Below are positions 54,256-61,813 of a DNA stretch of 64,000 nucleotides, piece after piece. Made by a program: the position numbers and the translations under genes. The notes below the pieces were generated by a model. The model was not told the origin of the DNA, did not search any database, and saw nothing but the letters and a program-made list of their open reading frames with translations. Source of the stretch: Winogradskyella litoriviva (GTDB lineage: Bacteria; Bacteroidota; Bacteroidia; Flavobacteriales; Flavobacteriaceae); assembly GCF_013249065.1 (NCBI RefSeq), contig NZ_JABRWQ010000008.1, positions 62,001 to 126,000 of the forward strand. Direction: 5' to 3'. The stretch's first letter is position 1. Each line of letters starts with the position of its first letter.

Positions 54256-56193
54256 TTATTCCTCTTCTTCAGAAATAATTGCTTTTTCAAAATCTCGCTT
54301 GCCAAAAATCTTTTCTAGATTATCTTTAAAGATAACTTCTTTATCTAAAAGTACTTCTGCCAATTCTGTTAATTTATCTTTATTGTTTTCTAATAAAGTT
54401 ATAGCTCTTTGATATTGTTCTTCAATTATAGTAGAAATTTCTTTATCTATAAGTTCTGCAGTTTTTTCACTATAAGGTTTAGTAAAACCATATTCTGATT
54501 GCCCTGAAGAATCATAATAAGTTAGATTACCCACTTTATCACTTAAACCATAAACGGTAACCATGGCTCTAGCTTGTTTAGTTACCTTCTCTAAATCACT
54601 TAATGCACCAGTAGAAATCTTATCGAAAATTACTTTTTCTGCAGCTCTACCTCCCAATGCAGCACACATTTCATCTAGCATTTGTTCAGGGTGAACTATG
54701 AGACGTTCTTCTGGTAAATACCAAGCAGCACCCAGAGAACGCCCTCTAGGAACTATTGTTACTTTTACCAATGGTGCAGCATGTTCTAACATCCAACTTA
54801 CTGTAGCGTGACCAGCTTCATGAAAAGCAACGGCTCTTTTTTCTGCAGGTGTAATAATTTTATTTTTCTTTTCTAAACCACCAATAATTCTATCAACAGC
54901 ATCCAAGAAATCTTGTTTGTTAACAGCTTTCTTGCCTTTTCGAGCTGCAATTAAAGCTGCTTCATTACAAACATTAGCTATATCTGCTCCAGAAAATCCT
55001 GGTGTTTGTTTTGCTAAGAAATCTATATCTAGGGTTTCTTCTTTTTTAAGTGGACGTAAATGCACTTCAAAAATTTCCTTACGTTCTCTTACATCCGGAA
55101 GGTCTACATAAATTTGACGGTCAAAACGACCTGCTCTCATTAATGCACTATCTAAAACATCGGCTCTGTTGGTAGCTGCTAATACTATTACATTTGTATT
55201 GGTACCAAAACCATCCATTTCAGTTAAGAGTTGGTTGAGTGTATTTTCACGTTCATCGTTAGAGCCAGACATGTTGTTTTTTCCTCTTGCTCTACCAATG
55301 GCATCAATTTCATCAATAAATATAATTGATGGCGATTTCTCTTTAGCTTGTTTAAATAAATCTCTTACTCTAGATGCACCAACACCTACAAACATTTCAA
55401 CAAAATCTGAACCAGATAAGGAAAAGAACGGTACTTGCGCTTCTCCTGCAACAGCTTTTGCAAGTAAAGTTTTACCAGTTCCTGGAGGTCCTACTAGTAA
55501 TGCTCCTTTAGGAATTTTACCACCTAAGGCTGTATATTTTTCAGGAAATTTTAAGAAATCCACAATTTCTTGTACTTCTTCTTTTGCTCCTTCTAAGCCT
55601 GCAACATCTTTAAAAGATGTTTTAGTATCTGATTTTTCGTCAAAGAGTTTTGCTTTCGATTTTCCGATATTAAATATCTGTCCGCCTGCGCCACCGCCTC
55701 CTCCAGAAGACATACGTCGCATTATAAAGATCCAAACACCAATAATTAAAACAAATGGTAATAGTGATATTAAGATGTCTCCCCAAGCATTATTTTCTAT
55801 GTCAGCGTCTCTAGTTGTAGATAACTCATTTTCCCTAATTATGGTATCAATTCTATTTTCAAAATTTTGAAGATCACCAAATTTTAGCGTGTAATTTGCT
55901 TCATTTCCGGCAGGTAAAATACCTTTTGATTTGGCATTTTTATGCACGTCTTTTTGTAATGCGGCTTTGGTTAAATAAACTTTAGCTGTTTTTGTGTTGC
56001 TTACTACAATAACTTCTTTTACGTCACCATTTTTTAAATAAGTTATAAAATCTGAAGTTTTTATTTCTTTTGAATTCTGAAAAGCAGCACCTCCAAAAAT
56101 TTGAATTGCTAAGAATATAGCAATTACAGATCCGTAAATCCAATACGGACTAAATTTTGGTTTTTTATTTGTGTTATTATTATCTTTTGCCAT
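54256..56193 (-). CDS. ftsH: ATP-dependent zinc metalloprotease FtsH
   Basis: A 645-residue membrane AAA protease. Two N-terminal helices flank a periplasmic region ('YWIYGSVIAIFLAIQIFGGA' and 'ILISLLPFVLIIGVWIF'). AAA domain: Walker A GPPGTGKT, Walker B 'SIIFIDEIDAIGRARGKN', second region of homology 'LDSALMRAGRFDRQIY'. The protease has the zinc motif 'AVAFHEAGHATVSW' (HEAGH) and a distal Asp in the C-terminal region. It degrades unassembled membrane proteins and regulates lipid A and phospholipid enzymes in other bacteria, which fits its place beside cdsA-psd. Full length with a Glu-rich tail (ISEEEE). Confidence 0.97.
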   Translation of the reverse strand: MAKDNNNTNKKPKFSPYWIYGSVIAIFLAIQIFGGAAFQNSKEIKTSDFITYLKNGDVKEVIVVSNTKTAKVYLTKAALQKDVHKNAKSKGILPAGNEANYTLKFGDLQNFENRIDTIIRENELSTTRDADIENNAWGDILISLLPFVLIIGVWIFIMRRMSSGGGGGAGGQIFNIGKSKAKLFDEKSDTKTSFKDVAGLEGAKEEVQEIVDFLKFPEKYTALGGKIPKGALLVGPPGTGKTLLAKAVAGEAQVPFFSLSGSDFVEMFVGVGASRVRDLFKQAKEKSPSIIFIDEIDAIGRARGKNNMSGSNDERENTLNQLLTEMDGFGTNTNVIVLAATNRADVLDSALMRAGRFDRQIYVDLPDVRERKEIFEVHLRPLKKEETLDIDFLAKQTPGFSGADIANVCNEAALIAARKGKKAVNKQDFLDAVDRIIGGLEKKNKIITPAEKRAVAFHEAGHATVSWMLEHAAPLVKVTIVPRGRSLGAAWYLPEERLIVHPEQMLDEMCAALGGRAAEKVIFDKISTGALSDLEKVTKQARAMVTVYGLSDKVGNLTYYDSSGQSEYGFTKPYSEKTAELIDKEISTIIEEQYQRAITLLENNKDKLTELAEVLLDKEVIFKDNLEKIFGKRDFEKAIISEEEE

Positions 56194-56211
56194 TAGTAGC
56201 GTTTCTCTTTT

Positions 56212-56583
56212 TTAGTAACTAGTTTCTATTTGAGTTGTTTTAGCGTCTCCCCAAAGACTTTCAATATCGTAGTATTCTCTAATGTGCTTTTGAAATACAT
56301 GTACCACAACGTTAACATAGTCCATTAAAACCCACTCAGAATTTTCTGTGCCTTCAATATGCCAAGGCTTATCTTTTAGAGTTTTACTAACTTGTTTTTG
56401 TATGGAATTAACGATTGCGTTTACTTGCGTATTTGAAGTTCCTTCGCAGATTATAAAATAGTCACAAACCGTGTTTTCAATTTCTCGTAAATCTAAAATT
56501 GTGATTTCTTTTCCTTTAACCTCTTCTATGCCACCAATTATTGTTGTGATGAGTTGGTCTACAGGGATTTTATCTTTCGTCAT
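56212..56583 (-). CDS. rsfS: Ribosomal silencing factor RsfS
   Basis: A 123-residue protein: 'QLITTIIGGIEEVKGKEITI', 'NTVCDYFIICEGTSNTQVNA' and 'YVNVVVHVFQKHIREYYDIE', ending in 'SLWGDAKTTQI', all family hallmarks. RsfS binds L14 (encoded at 37183) and blocks subunit joining in starvation. It is the first gene of the rsfS-ftsH unit (18 nt apart). A -7 box TAACTTTG lies at 56604-56611. Confidence 0.94.
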   Translation of the reverse strand: MTKDKIPVDQLITTIIGGIEEVKGKEITILDLREIENTVCDYFIICEGTSNTQVNAIVNSIQKQVSKTLKDKPWHIEGTENSEWVLMDYVNVVVHVFQKHIREYYDIESLWGDAKTTQIETSY

Positions 56584-56603
56584 TAAATTGTATTAATTTT
56601 GTG

Positions 56604-56611
56604 CAAAGTTA
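56604..56611 (-). promoter_or_regulatory. -7 element for rsfS-ftsH
   Basis: Minus-strand TAACTTTG matches TAnnTTTG, 20 nt upstream of the rsfS ATG at 56583. Confidence 0.5.
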
Positions 56612-56677
56612 TTATTTTTTTAGTTCTTGTAGGCTCAATTTGTCATAAGAAAACCATAAAATAAAATTGTCATTTCT

Positions 56678-57409
56678 ATGTATATAATCAAACTTAATGC
56701 CATTGACTCCACAAATACTTATTTAAGAGGCTTGGTATCTGTTGCTATACCTAAGGATTACACGGTTGTTGTTGCTGAAATGCAAACTAATGGTAGAGGG
56801 CAAATGGGCGCAAATTGGCAAACTCAAAGCGGTAAAAATCTTACTGCTAGCGTGTTTAAGCAGCTTTTGTTTTGTGATGTAAGTGACCAATTTTATATAA
56901 GTATGGCTGTTTCATTAGCTATTTACAATGCTTTAAAGTCTTTCAAAATTCCAAGGTTAAGTATAAAATGGCCTAACGACATTTTGTCAGCAAACACTAA
57001 AATTTGCGGTATTTTAATAGAAAATGTCATTAAAAACAATAAATTTCAAGGGTCTATATTAGGTTTTGGCCTTAATGTAAATCAAAAAACATTTGATAAC
57101 CTTCCAAAAGCATCATCTATGTGTTTGGTGACAGGTGTGGTTTATAATAAGGATGAAATCTTATCTGAAATTTTAAAACAGCTTGAAAAATATTTTGATT
57201 TATTAGAATCTAAACAACATTCTCAAATTAAATCGGAGTATGAAAGTTTACTTTTTAGAAAGGATAAACCTTCTACATTTCAATCTTCTAAACACGGAAA
57301 TTTTTCTGGAATAATTAAAAGTGTTACAGAAACAGGTCTTCTAAACGTTTGGACAGAAGATGAAATTATTAAAACTTTTGATTTAAAGGAAATAAGTCTA
57401 TTATATTAA
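56678..57409 (+). CDS. birA: Biotin--[acetyl-CoA-carboxylase] ligase, monofunctional
   Basis: A 243-residue type I biotin ligase without the N-terminal DNA-binding domain, so it does not act as a repressor. 'LNAIDSTNTYLRGLVS' (biotin pocket), 'MQTNGRGQMGANWQTQSGKN' (adenylate loop, GRGxxG variant) and 'LSIKWPNDILSANTKICGIL' (catalytic Lys) are the key motifs. It biotinylates carboxylase carrier proteins. It overlaps the convergent SRPBCC gene by 4 bp. Confidence 0.94.
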   Translation: MYIIKLNAIDSTNTYLRGLVSVAIPKDYTVVVAEMQTNGRGQMGANWQTQSGKNLTASVFKQLLFCDVSDQFYISMAVSLAIYNALKSFKIPRLSIKWPNDILSANTKICGILIENVIKNNKFQGSILGFGLNVNQKTFDNLPKASSMCLVTGVVYNKDEILSEILKQLEKYFDLLESKQHSQIKSEYESLLFRKDKPSTFQSSKHGNFSGIIKSVTETGLLNVWTEDEIIKTFDLKEISLLY

Positions 57410-57801
57410 ATAGCCGTTTTCATGTTAGTTACTAAGGTCTCAATAAATTTATTGATTGGACCTTTTATCATCATGGCCATCATTGCATTAAATTCACCAC
57501 TAAAGTGCAAAGTTACATCGGTTTTATTGGCTTCAATTTCTGCGATATCTGCAATTAATGAAAAATCTAATTTTCCACCAGCAGCTCCTAAAACAATTTT
57601 ATTATTAGGTATTGCTTCTTTTTTCTTTAAGATAATTTCTGGCATTCCTTTTAAAGCAAAAAGAAATTTATCGTTTTCTAAAACTTCAAATTTGCTAATG
57701 TTTTCTGGCATTAAACTTTCAAAATTTTTAACATCAGAAAGAAAATTAAATGTTTCTTCTGTTGATTTATCTAAGGTAACTTTTGGTGATTCTAATTTCA
57801 T
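57406..57801 (-). CDS. SRPBCC-fold protein
   Basis: A 131-residue protein of the START/SRPBCC (polyketide-cyclase-like) type: 'STEETFNFLSDVKNFESLMP' at the start and a long C-terminal helix 'MMIKGPINKFIETLVTNM'. The fold binds hydrophobic ligands; no function is known for this member. It lies 132 nt downstream of pyrE on the same strand and is probably co-transcribed. Its 3' end overlaps birA on the other strand. Confidence 0.8.
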   Translation of the reverse strand: MKLESPKVTLDKSTEETFNFLSDVKNFESLMPENISKFEVLENDKFLFALKGMPEIILKKKEAIPNNKIVLGAAGGKLDFSLIADIAEIEANKTDVTLHFSGEFNAMMAMMIKGPINKFIETLVTNMKTAI

Positions 57802-57933
57802 GGGTAATTCTATTAAGTTGTTTACTGAAACAAGTTTAGTTTAAAATTGTTGTCTTTAAATTTGAAATTATTTAGAATGTTAATTTTTTTCAACAATTCG
57901 ATTTTTCTCAAAGATTAAAGTAGCAATTGTATA

Positions 57934-58578
57934 TCAATTAGCGTTCCATTTACTGGGATTTGCATTCCATTGAGCTAAAACGTCTTGCTGTTCTTTTGTA
58001 ATATAGAAGGTTTCTACAGCTTGTTCTAGTAAGTTTTCATAGTTTCCAAGAGTGTGTAATTCTACATTAGCATCGCTAAAGTTCTTTGTCGCAATATCAA
58101 AACCATAAGAGAAAATGGCAACCATACCTTTAACATGCACTTCTGCTTCGTTTAAGGCTTTAACGGCATTAAGACTGCTCATACCTGTACTTATTAAATC
58201 TTCTACAACAACTACGGTTTGCCCTTTTTCAATATAGCCTTCAATTTGGTTTTGGCGACCATGTTTTTTAGCCTCAGGTCTTACATAAACAAACGGAAGA
58301 TTGAGATATTCTGCTACCAATGCGCCAATACCAATTGCTCCTGTTGCCACACCTGCTATTACATCTGGTTTTCCGTAGAGTTCTTCAATGTTTTTGGCAA
58401 TGGTTTCTCTTATGTAATTTCTAATTTGTGGATAAGAAAGTACAATTCTATTGTCACAATAAATTGGTGATTTCCAGCCAGAAGCCCATGTAAAAGGGTC
58501 GTTAGGCTGTAATTTTATAGCATTAATTTGAAGTAATACTTCTGCTGTTTTTTTTGCTGTATCTTTATTGAAAATCAT
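57934..58578 (-). CDS. pyrE: Orotate phosphoribosyltransferase
   Basis: A 214-residue enzyme. 'AEVLLQINAIKLQPNDPFTW' begins the hood, and 'DPFTWASGWKSPIYCDNRI' is typical. The PRPP motif is 'GQTVVVVEDLISTGMSSLNA', and 'KKHGRQNQIEGYIEKG' is the flexible loop. It converts orotate and PRPP to OMP in pyrimidine synthesis. I place the start at the ATG at 58578. The same frame extends upstream to a GTG at 58704, but those 42 residues are not PyrE-like, overlap the NUDIX start, and a -7 box ends 4 nt before 58578. Confidence 0.95.
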   Translation of the reverse strand: MIFNKDTAKKTAEVLLQINAIKLQPNDPFTWASGWKSPIYCDNRIVLSYPQIRNYIRETIAKNIEELYGKPDVIAGVATGAIGIGALVAEYLNLPFVYVRPEAKKHGRQNQIEGYIEKGQTVVVVEDLISTGMSSLNAVKALNEAEVHVKGMVAIFSYGFDIATKNFSDANVELHTLGNYENLLEQAVETFYITKEQQDVLAQWNANPSKWNAN

Positions 58579-58582
58579 AATA

Positions 58583-58590
58583 CAAAAATA
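58583..58590 (-). promoter_or_regulatory. -7 element abutting pyrE (leaderless arrangement)
   Basis: Minus-strand TATTTTTG (perfect TAnnTTTG) is followed by four bases (TATT) and the ATG at 58578. Confidence 0.55.
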
Positions 58591-58696
58591 ATATAATTTA
58601 GAGGTTAGAAAATTTAATTTGAAAATAAATTTCATTTCAAATGGTTTCTCGTAAAAAATAATAAATTTACAGTTCCAAAGGAAAAGAACCCTAGCG

Positions 58697-59278
58697 ATGT
58701 ACACTATTTATGTAGGTGATAAGCCTATTATTTTAACTACTGAAATACAAAAAGAGACGGATTTTAAAACCTATCTATTAAATTCTGTTAATATTGGTAA
58801 GGTTATTAAAACCTTAAATAAAACAGAATTAAAGGCGGTTCATTTAGTTCATAAAAATCCAGACAAACTTTTAAAAAAATTCTTAAAACTTTTGCCTAAT
58901 GTGGTTGCAGGAGGTGGAAAAGCCTATAATGCAAAAAATGAAATTCTCTTTATTTACCGTAACGATAAATGGGATTTACCTAAAGGAAAAGCGGAGCGAA
59001 AAGAATCTATAGAAGAAACTGCTACTAGAGAAGTAGAAGAGGAGACAGGTGTTAAAGGTTTACAAATCACAAAACAGTTACCAACTACCTACCATATTTT
59101 TAAACGTAATGGTAAGCATAGAATAAAAATTACTTATTGGTTTGAAATGAAAACTGATTTTGATGGTCAACTCTTTCCGCAAGAGAATGAAGGTATTACT
59201 AAAGTAGAGTGGTTAGATGCAAAGGCAACTCAAAAGGCTTTGGAGAATAGTTATGCGAATATTCGGGTTTTGGTTTAG
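58697..59278 (+). CDS. NUDIX hydrolase
   Basis: A 193-residue protein. An N-terminal ~65-residue region of unknown role precedes the NUDIX domain, which has the complete box 'GKAERKESIEETATREVEEE' continuing TGV (G-x5-E-x7-REV-x-EE-x-G). 'WDLPKGKAER' and 'TYHIFKRNGKHRIKITYWFE' resemble the Ap4A/dinucleotide polyphosphate subgroup. Substrate not certain. Divergent from pyrE with a short shared promoter region. Confidence 0.88.
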   Translation: MYTIYVGDKPIILTTEIQKETDFKTYLLNSVNIGKVIKTLNKTELKAVHLVHKNPDKLLKKFLKLLPNVVAGGGKAYNAKNEILFIYRNDKWDLPKGKAERKESIEETATREVEEETGVKGLQITKQLPTTYHIFKRNGKHRIKITYWFEMKTDFDGQLFPQENEGITKVEWLDAKATQKALENSYANIRVLV

Positions 59279-59421
59279 ATTCGTTTAACATGTTCGATGA
59301 TGAGTTTTATGGAATCAGTGGTTAGTCAGATTCAGATGTAAATCATTCTTTGTTGAAAGTTAATATTTTTCTGTTATGTTTTTGCGCAGCGTAAGTTATA
59401 CGTTTAGTTGTAATGCGTTTT
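59279..59421. other. Non-coding stretch downstream of the NUDIX gene
   Basis: Together with the pseudogene and 59777-59900 this makes the longest gene-free stretch (59279-59900). I see no further ORF, RNA gene or repeat in this part. Confidence 0.5.
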
Positions 59422-59776
59422 TTAATTCAAGTTCTCTATTACATTGATAAGTTTTTGTTAATCCTCAGATGCAAGATTTCCTAAGTCCTTATTTTCAACT
59501 ACATCTATCTAAGCGATTGGGTTTACAACAGAAACTTCAATTTCTCCAATTTAATGTTCTTCCACAATTACATTACATGGTAACAAAACACCTATTTTAT
59601 CTTCAATTTACAATGCTTTATATGCAAAATGAGGATTGCATGCTTCTAAAATTATGTGGTTTTTAAAATCAACATTTATTTTGTTTTTTAAAGTCTTTTT
59701 TCAATTCGGCCGTTACTTGCACTATTGCTTTCTATAAGCTTTTACTTTTTAATACTTTGTAAAAGTAATAGCTCAT
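59422..59776 (-). pseudogene. DUF302-family pseudogene with five in-frame stops and one frameshift
   Basis: From an ATG at 59776 the minus strand reads MSYYFYKVLKSKSL, stop, KAIVQVTAELKKD. After a one-base shift in an A-run it continues FKNKINVDFKNHIILEA, then CNPHFAYKAL, stop, IEDKIGVLLPCNVIVEEH, stop, IGEIEVSVVNPIA, stop, IDVVENKDLGNLASED, stop, QKLINVIENLN, natural stop at 59422. The CNP...A and LLPCNV..EE patterns are those of DUF302 domains. Around 13 residues expected after ELKK (the GFG.L region) are missing. The rest of the frame is well preserved, so decay looks recent. A 65-codon plus-strand open frame at 59469-59666 is only its antisense shadow. Confidence 0.75.
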
Positions 59777-59847
59777 AATTTCTATTTAAATTTATTTCAA
59801 ATAATACCTACTTTAATGATATGTTTCTGTTTTAATGACTTATATCA

Positions 59848-59889
59848 AACCATAGTCTATGGTTGCTGAAAATTTTAACAAAGGCAACC
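59848..59889 (-). terminator. Mutually exclusive hairpins after the amidoligase operon
   Basis: AACCATAG-T-CTATGGTT (59848-59864) is a perfect inverted repeat. GGTTGC (59861-59866) can instead pair with GCAACC (59884-59889). Both use the GGTT bases, so only one can form at a time. Located just past the stop of the N-formylglutamate amidohydrolase-like gene. Confidence 0.4.
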
Positions 59890-59900
59890 TTTTAAAATGC

Positions 59901-60587
59901 TTAACTCTTGCTTTTAATACAATGGATTGCTTTAAAAATAGCATTTTTAAATGCTAAATCTATCTTATTTTCATTAGTAAATTTCTGATTAACTTCAATT
60001 TCAATTCCTATATAATTGTCAGAAAATTGTTTTCGCAAATAAGTAGTAAACCCATCTGCTTTTCCCAAGTATGGATAGTTGAACCTTACCTTTAGGTTAG
60101 AATTTTGTTTTTTAAGTTCAGCCTTAAAATCTTTACAAAATTGTTGTTCAGGTTTTTTAGATGAATCATACAGCAAACCAATATCACAATTTCTTTCAAC
60201 ACTATTTAAAACTGATGTGAAACTATGAATAGATAAATGAAGTACAGCTTCGCCTTTAGCAATATAACGTTGAATGTTGTTTTCTACTGCGGTTCTGTAT
60301 GGTAAGTAATAGGTTTGTATTATTTCAGTTTTCTCACTTTGAGATATGTTTTTTGTGAATTCTGAAAACAGATTCTTATGATGCAAAGAGCGATTTAGCT
60401 CAACCAACAAACGAGATATTGTACTAAAATAGGTTGCATCACACAATGGTACTAAAGTTTGAAACATATCTAAAGCTCCCAAATCATAACCACGATGTGT
60501 TTCTAAAATCGCTTTATTTTTGAAGTATTTTATGTAAGCGTAAGGAATTTCATTTCCACCATGCTCACAAGTTAAAACTAGTTTCAC
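59901..60587 (-). CDS. N-formylglutamate amidohydrolase-family protein
   Basis: A 228-residue protein: 'VLTCEHGGNEIPYAYIKYF' (zinc-binding EHGGN), 'THRGYDLGALDMFQTLV' (HRG.D.GA), 'STISRLLVELNRSLHHKNLF' (RLLV..NRS) and 'VLHLSIHSFTSVLN' (His ligand region). Hydrolases of this family split N-acylated glutamates and similar amides. It is the third gene of a translationally coupled operon (4-nt ATGA overlap with the GCS2 gene), not near hut genes, so a histidine-degradation role is unlikely. Confidence 0.88.
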   Translation of the reverse strand: MKLVLTCEHGGNEIPYAYIKYFKNKAILETHRGYDLGALDMFQTLVPLCDATYFSTISRLLVELNRSLHHKNLFSEFTKNISQSEKTEIIQTYYLPYRTAVENNIQRYIAKGEAVLHLSIHSFTSVLNSVERNCDIGLLYDSSKKPEQQFCKDFKAELKKQNSNLKVRFNYPYLGKADGFTTYLRKQFSDNYIGIEIEVNQKFTNENKIDLAFKNAIFKAIHCIKSKS

Positions 60588-61810
60588 GGCTTAAATAGTT
60601 CATTAGTTTTTAAACAGTTTTGCATATTTCTATAAACTGAAATAATATGCTCTTCAGATGTATCATTGCCAACTGCTTTTAATAATCGCGTTGCCAATGT
60701 ACCTTCTTTCAAAATGAGTTCAATAGTTTCATGATGCGATTTGTTTAATTTTGATTTCACGTTTTCATATAAGTGTTGCCAGACGTTTTTTATGCTTGTA
60801 GACCCCTTTAAATTGAATAATTCTATATACTTTTCATTTTCAATTATAGAATCTTCTCCGTATTTTATAGCATCATTAAAAATAGGAAACAAGTCCTCTT
60901 TTGTCCATAGTTTTTGAGCATTTAGCGTGGAGAATTTTTTATTAATAAAGGCTTTTAAAACTTCAATAACCAATGCACAAATAGCAATATCTGCTTTAGG
61001 ACATTCTTGTATATCCATTAATCGAATCTCAATCGCATTGCGATCAAATCGTGCTATTGCACCGCGAGAATTTAAAAAATGTTGATCTAAAATTTTTTCC
61101 TTATCATAAGGACGAATCGCTTTTTTAATTGGCTCTAAAATCGTAGCATGATAATCTAATTTCGAAAACACACGCTCAGGAATCACCATTCCTGTTAACT
61201 CTGGTATTTCCTTTTGGTTGGTTTTATAAAACTCTAATCTGGTATCTTTAAAACCTGTAATTTGCCCTTCTAAAATCGGTGAACTTGCACAAAGCCCTGG
61301 CAATAATGGTAAAATTATACGTATGGCTGCATGCAGTTTTTCAAATTCTATATCGTCGTAAAATGGTAAATTAATATGTGTACTTTGTACGTTGCTCCAA
61401 CCATGACCTTTGCAGTTAAAAATAGTATTGTAAAGTGCATAGACTTCACTATAACTATGTTTCCATAGTTGCGTGTCTGTATCTGGATTCATTAAAGGAT
61501 GCGAAGCAGAACCTAAAAGTTGCAGGTTTAACGGTTTTAAAAGTGCATCGATTTCTAAAATATTACTATAAAACTTCTCAGCCAAATCATCAGTACTTTT
61601 TGCTGGGCCATTAGTTTTTAATTCAATTACATGCGCTACAAGTTCGTTACTCCAAGCAATGTCTCCATTTTCTATATCTGCTTTTAATTCGCCAGCTTTT
61701 AGAGTTAAAAGTTTATCTACTTGTGGCGCGACTTTGAAGTTGTTGTTTTTAATGAGCATATATTCGAGTTCAATGCCGTAAACTTCGAAAAGGTGATATT
61801 TTTTAGTCAT
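60584..61810 (-). CDS. Carboxylate-amine ligase of the GCS2 (glutamate-cysteine ligase) family
   Basis: A 408-residue protein: 'FEVYGIELEYMLIKNNNFKV' (the family's G.E.E start with metal-binding Glu), 'GWSNVQSTHINLPFYDDI' (His/Asn signature), 'LLPGLCASSPILEGQITGFK' and 'RGAIARFDRNAIEIRLMDIQ' (Arg contacts). Such enzymes use ATP to join a carboxylate and an amine. It lies 3 nt after the ATP-grasp gene and overlaps the hydrolase gene, so two ligases and one amidase are made together. Substrate unknown. Confidence 0.88.
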   Translation of the reverse strand: MTKKYHLFEVYGIELEYMLIKNNNFKVAPQVDKLLTLKAGELKADIENGDIAWSNELVAHVIELKTNGPAKSTDDLAEKFYSNILEIDALLKPLNLQLLGSASHPLMNPDTDTQLWKHSYSEVYALYNTIFNCKGHGWSNVQSTHINLPFYDDIEFEKLHAAIRIILPLLPGLCASSPILEGQITGFKDTRLEFYKTNQKEIPELTGMVIPERVFSKLDYHATILEPIKKAIRPYDKEKILDQHFLNSRGAIARFDRNAIEIRLMDIQECPKADIAICALVIEVLKAFINKKFSTLNAQKLWTKEDLFPIFNDAIKYGEDSIIENEKYIELFNLKGSTSIKNVWQHLYENVKSKLNKSHHETIELILKEGTLATRLLKAVGNDTSEEHIISVYRNMQNCLKTNELFKP

Positions 61811-61813
61811 GTT

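Noticed and set aside
55169..55870. 233-codon plus-strand open frame inside ftsH
   Set aside because: Entirely antisense to the AAA domain of ftsH; the repeated Ser/Pro composition reflects the complement of conserved codons.
58579..58704. 42-residue N-terminal extension of pyrE from a GTG
   Set aside because: Extension is unlike PyrE, overlaps the divergent NUDIX start and contains the -7 box.
59469..59666. 65-codon plus-strand open frame
   Set aside because: It is the antisense of the DUF302 pseudogene, whose minus-strand reading has clear family motifs.
59422..59776. Stop-codon reassignment or programmed read-through as explanation for the five in-frame stops
   Set aside because: All other genes in the window use TAA/TAG as normal stops, the frame also carries a one-base shift, and about 13 residues are missing.
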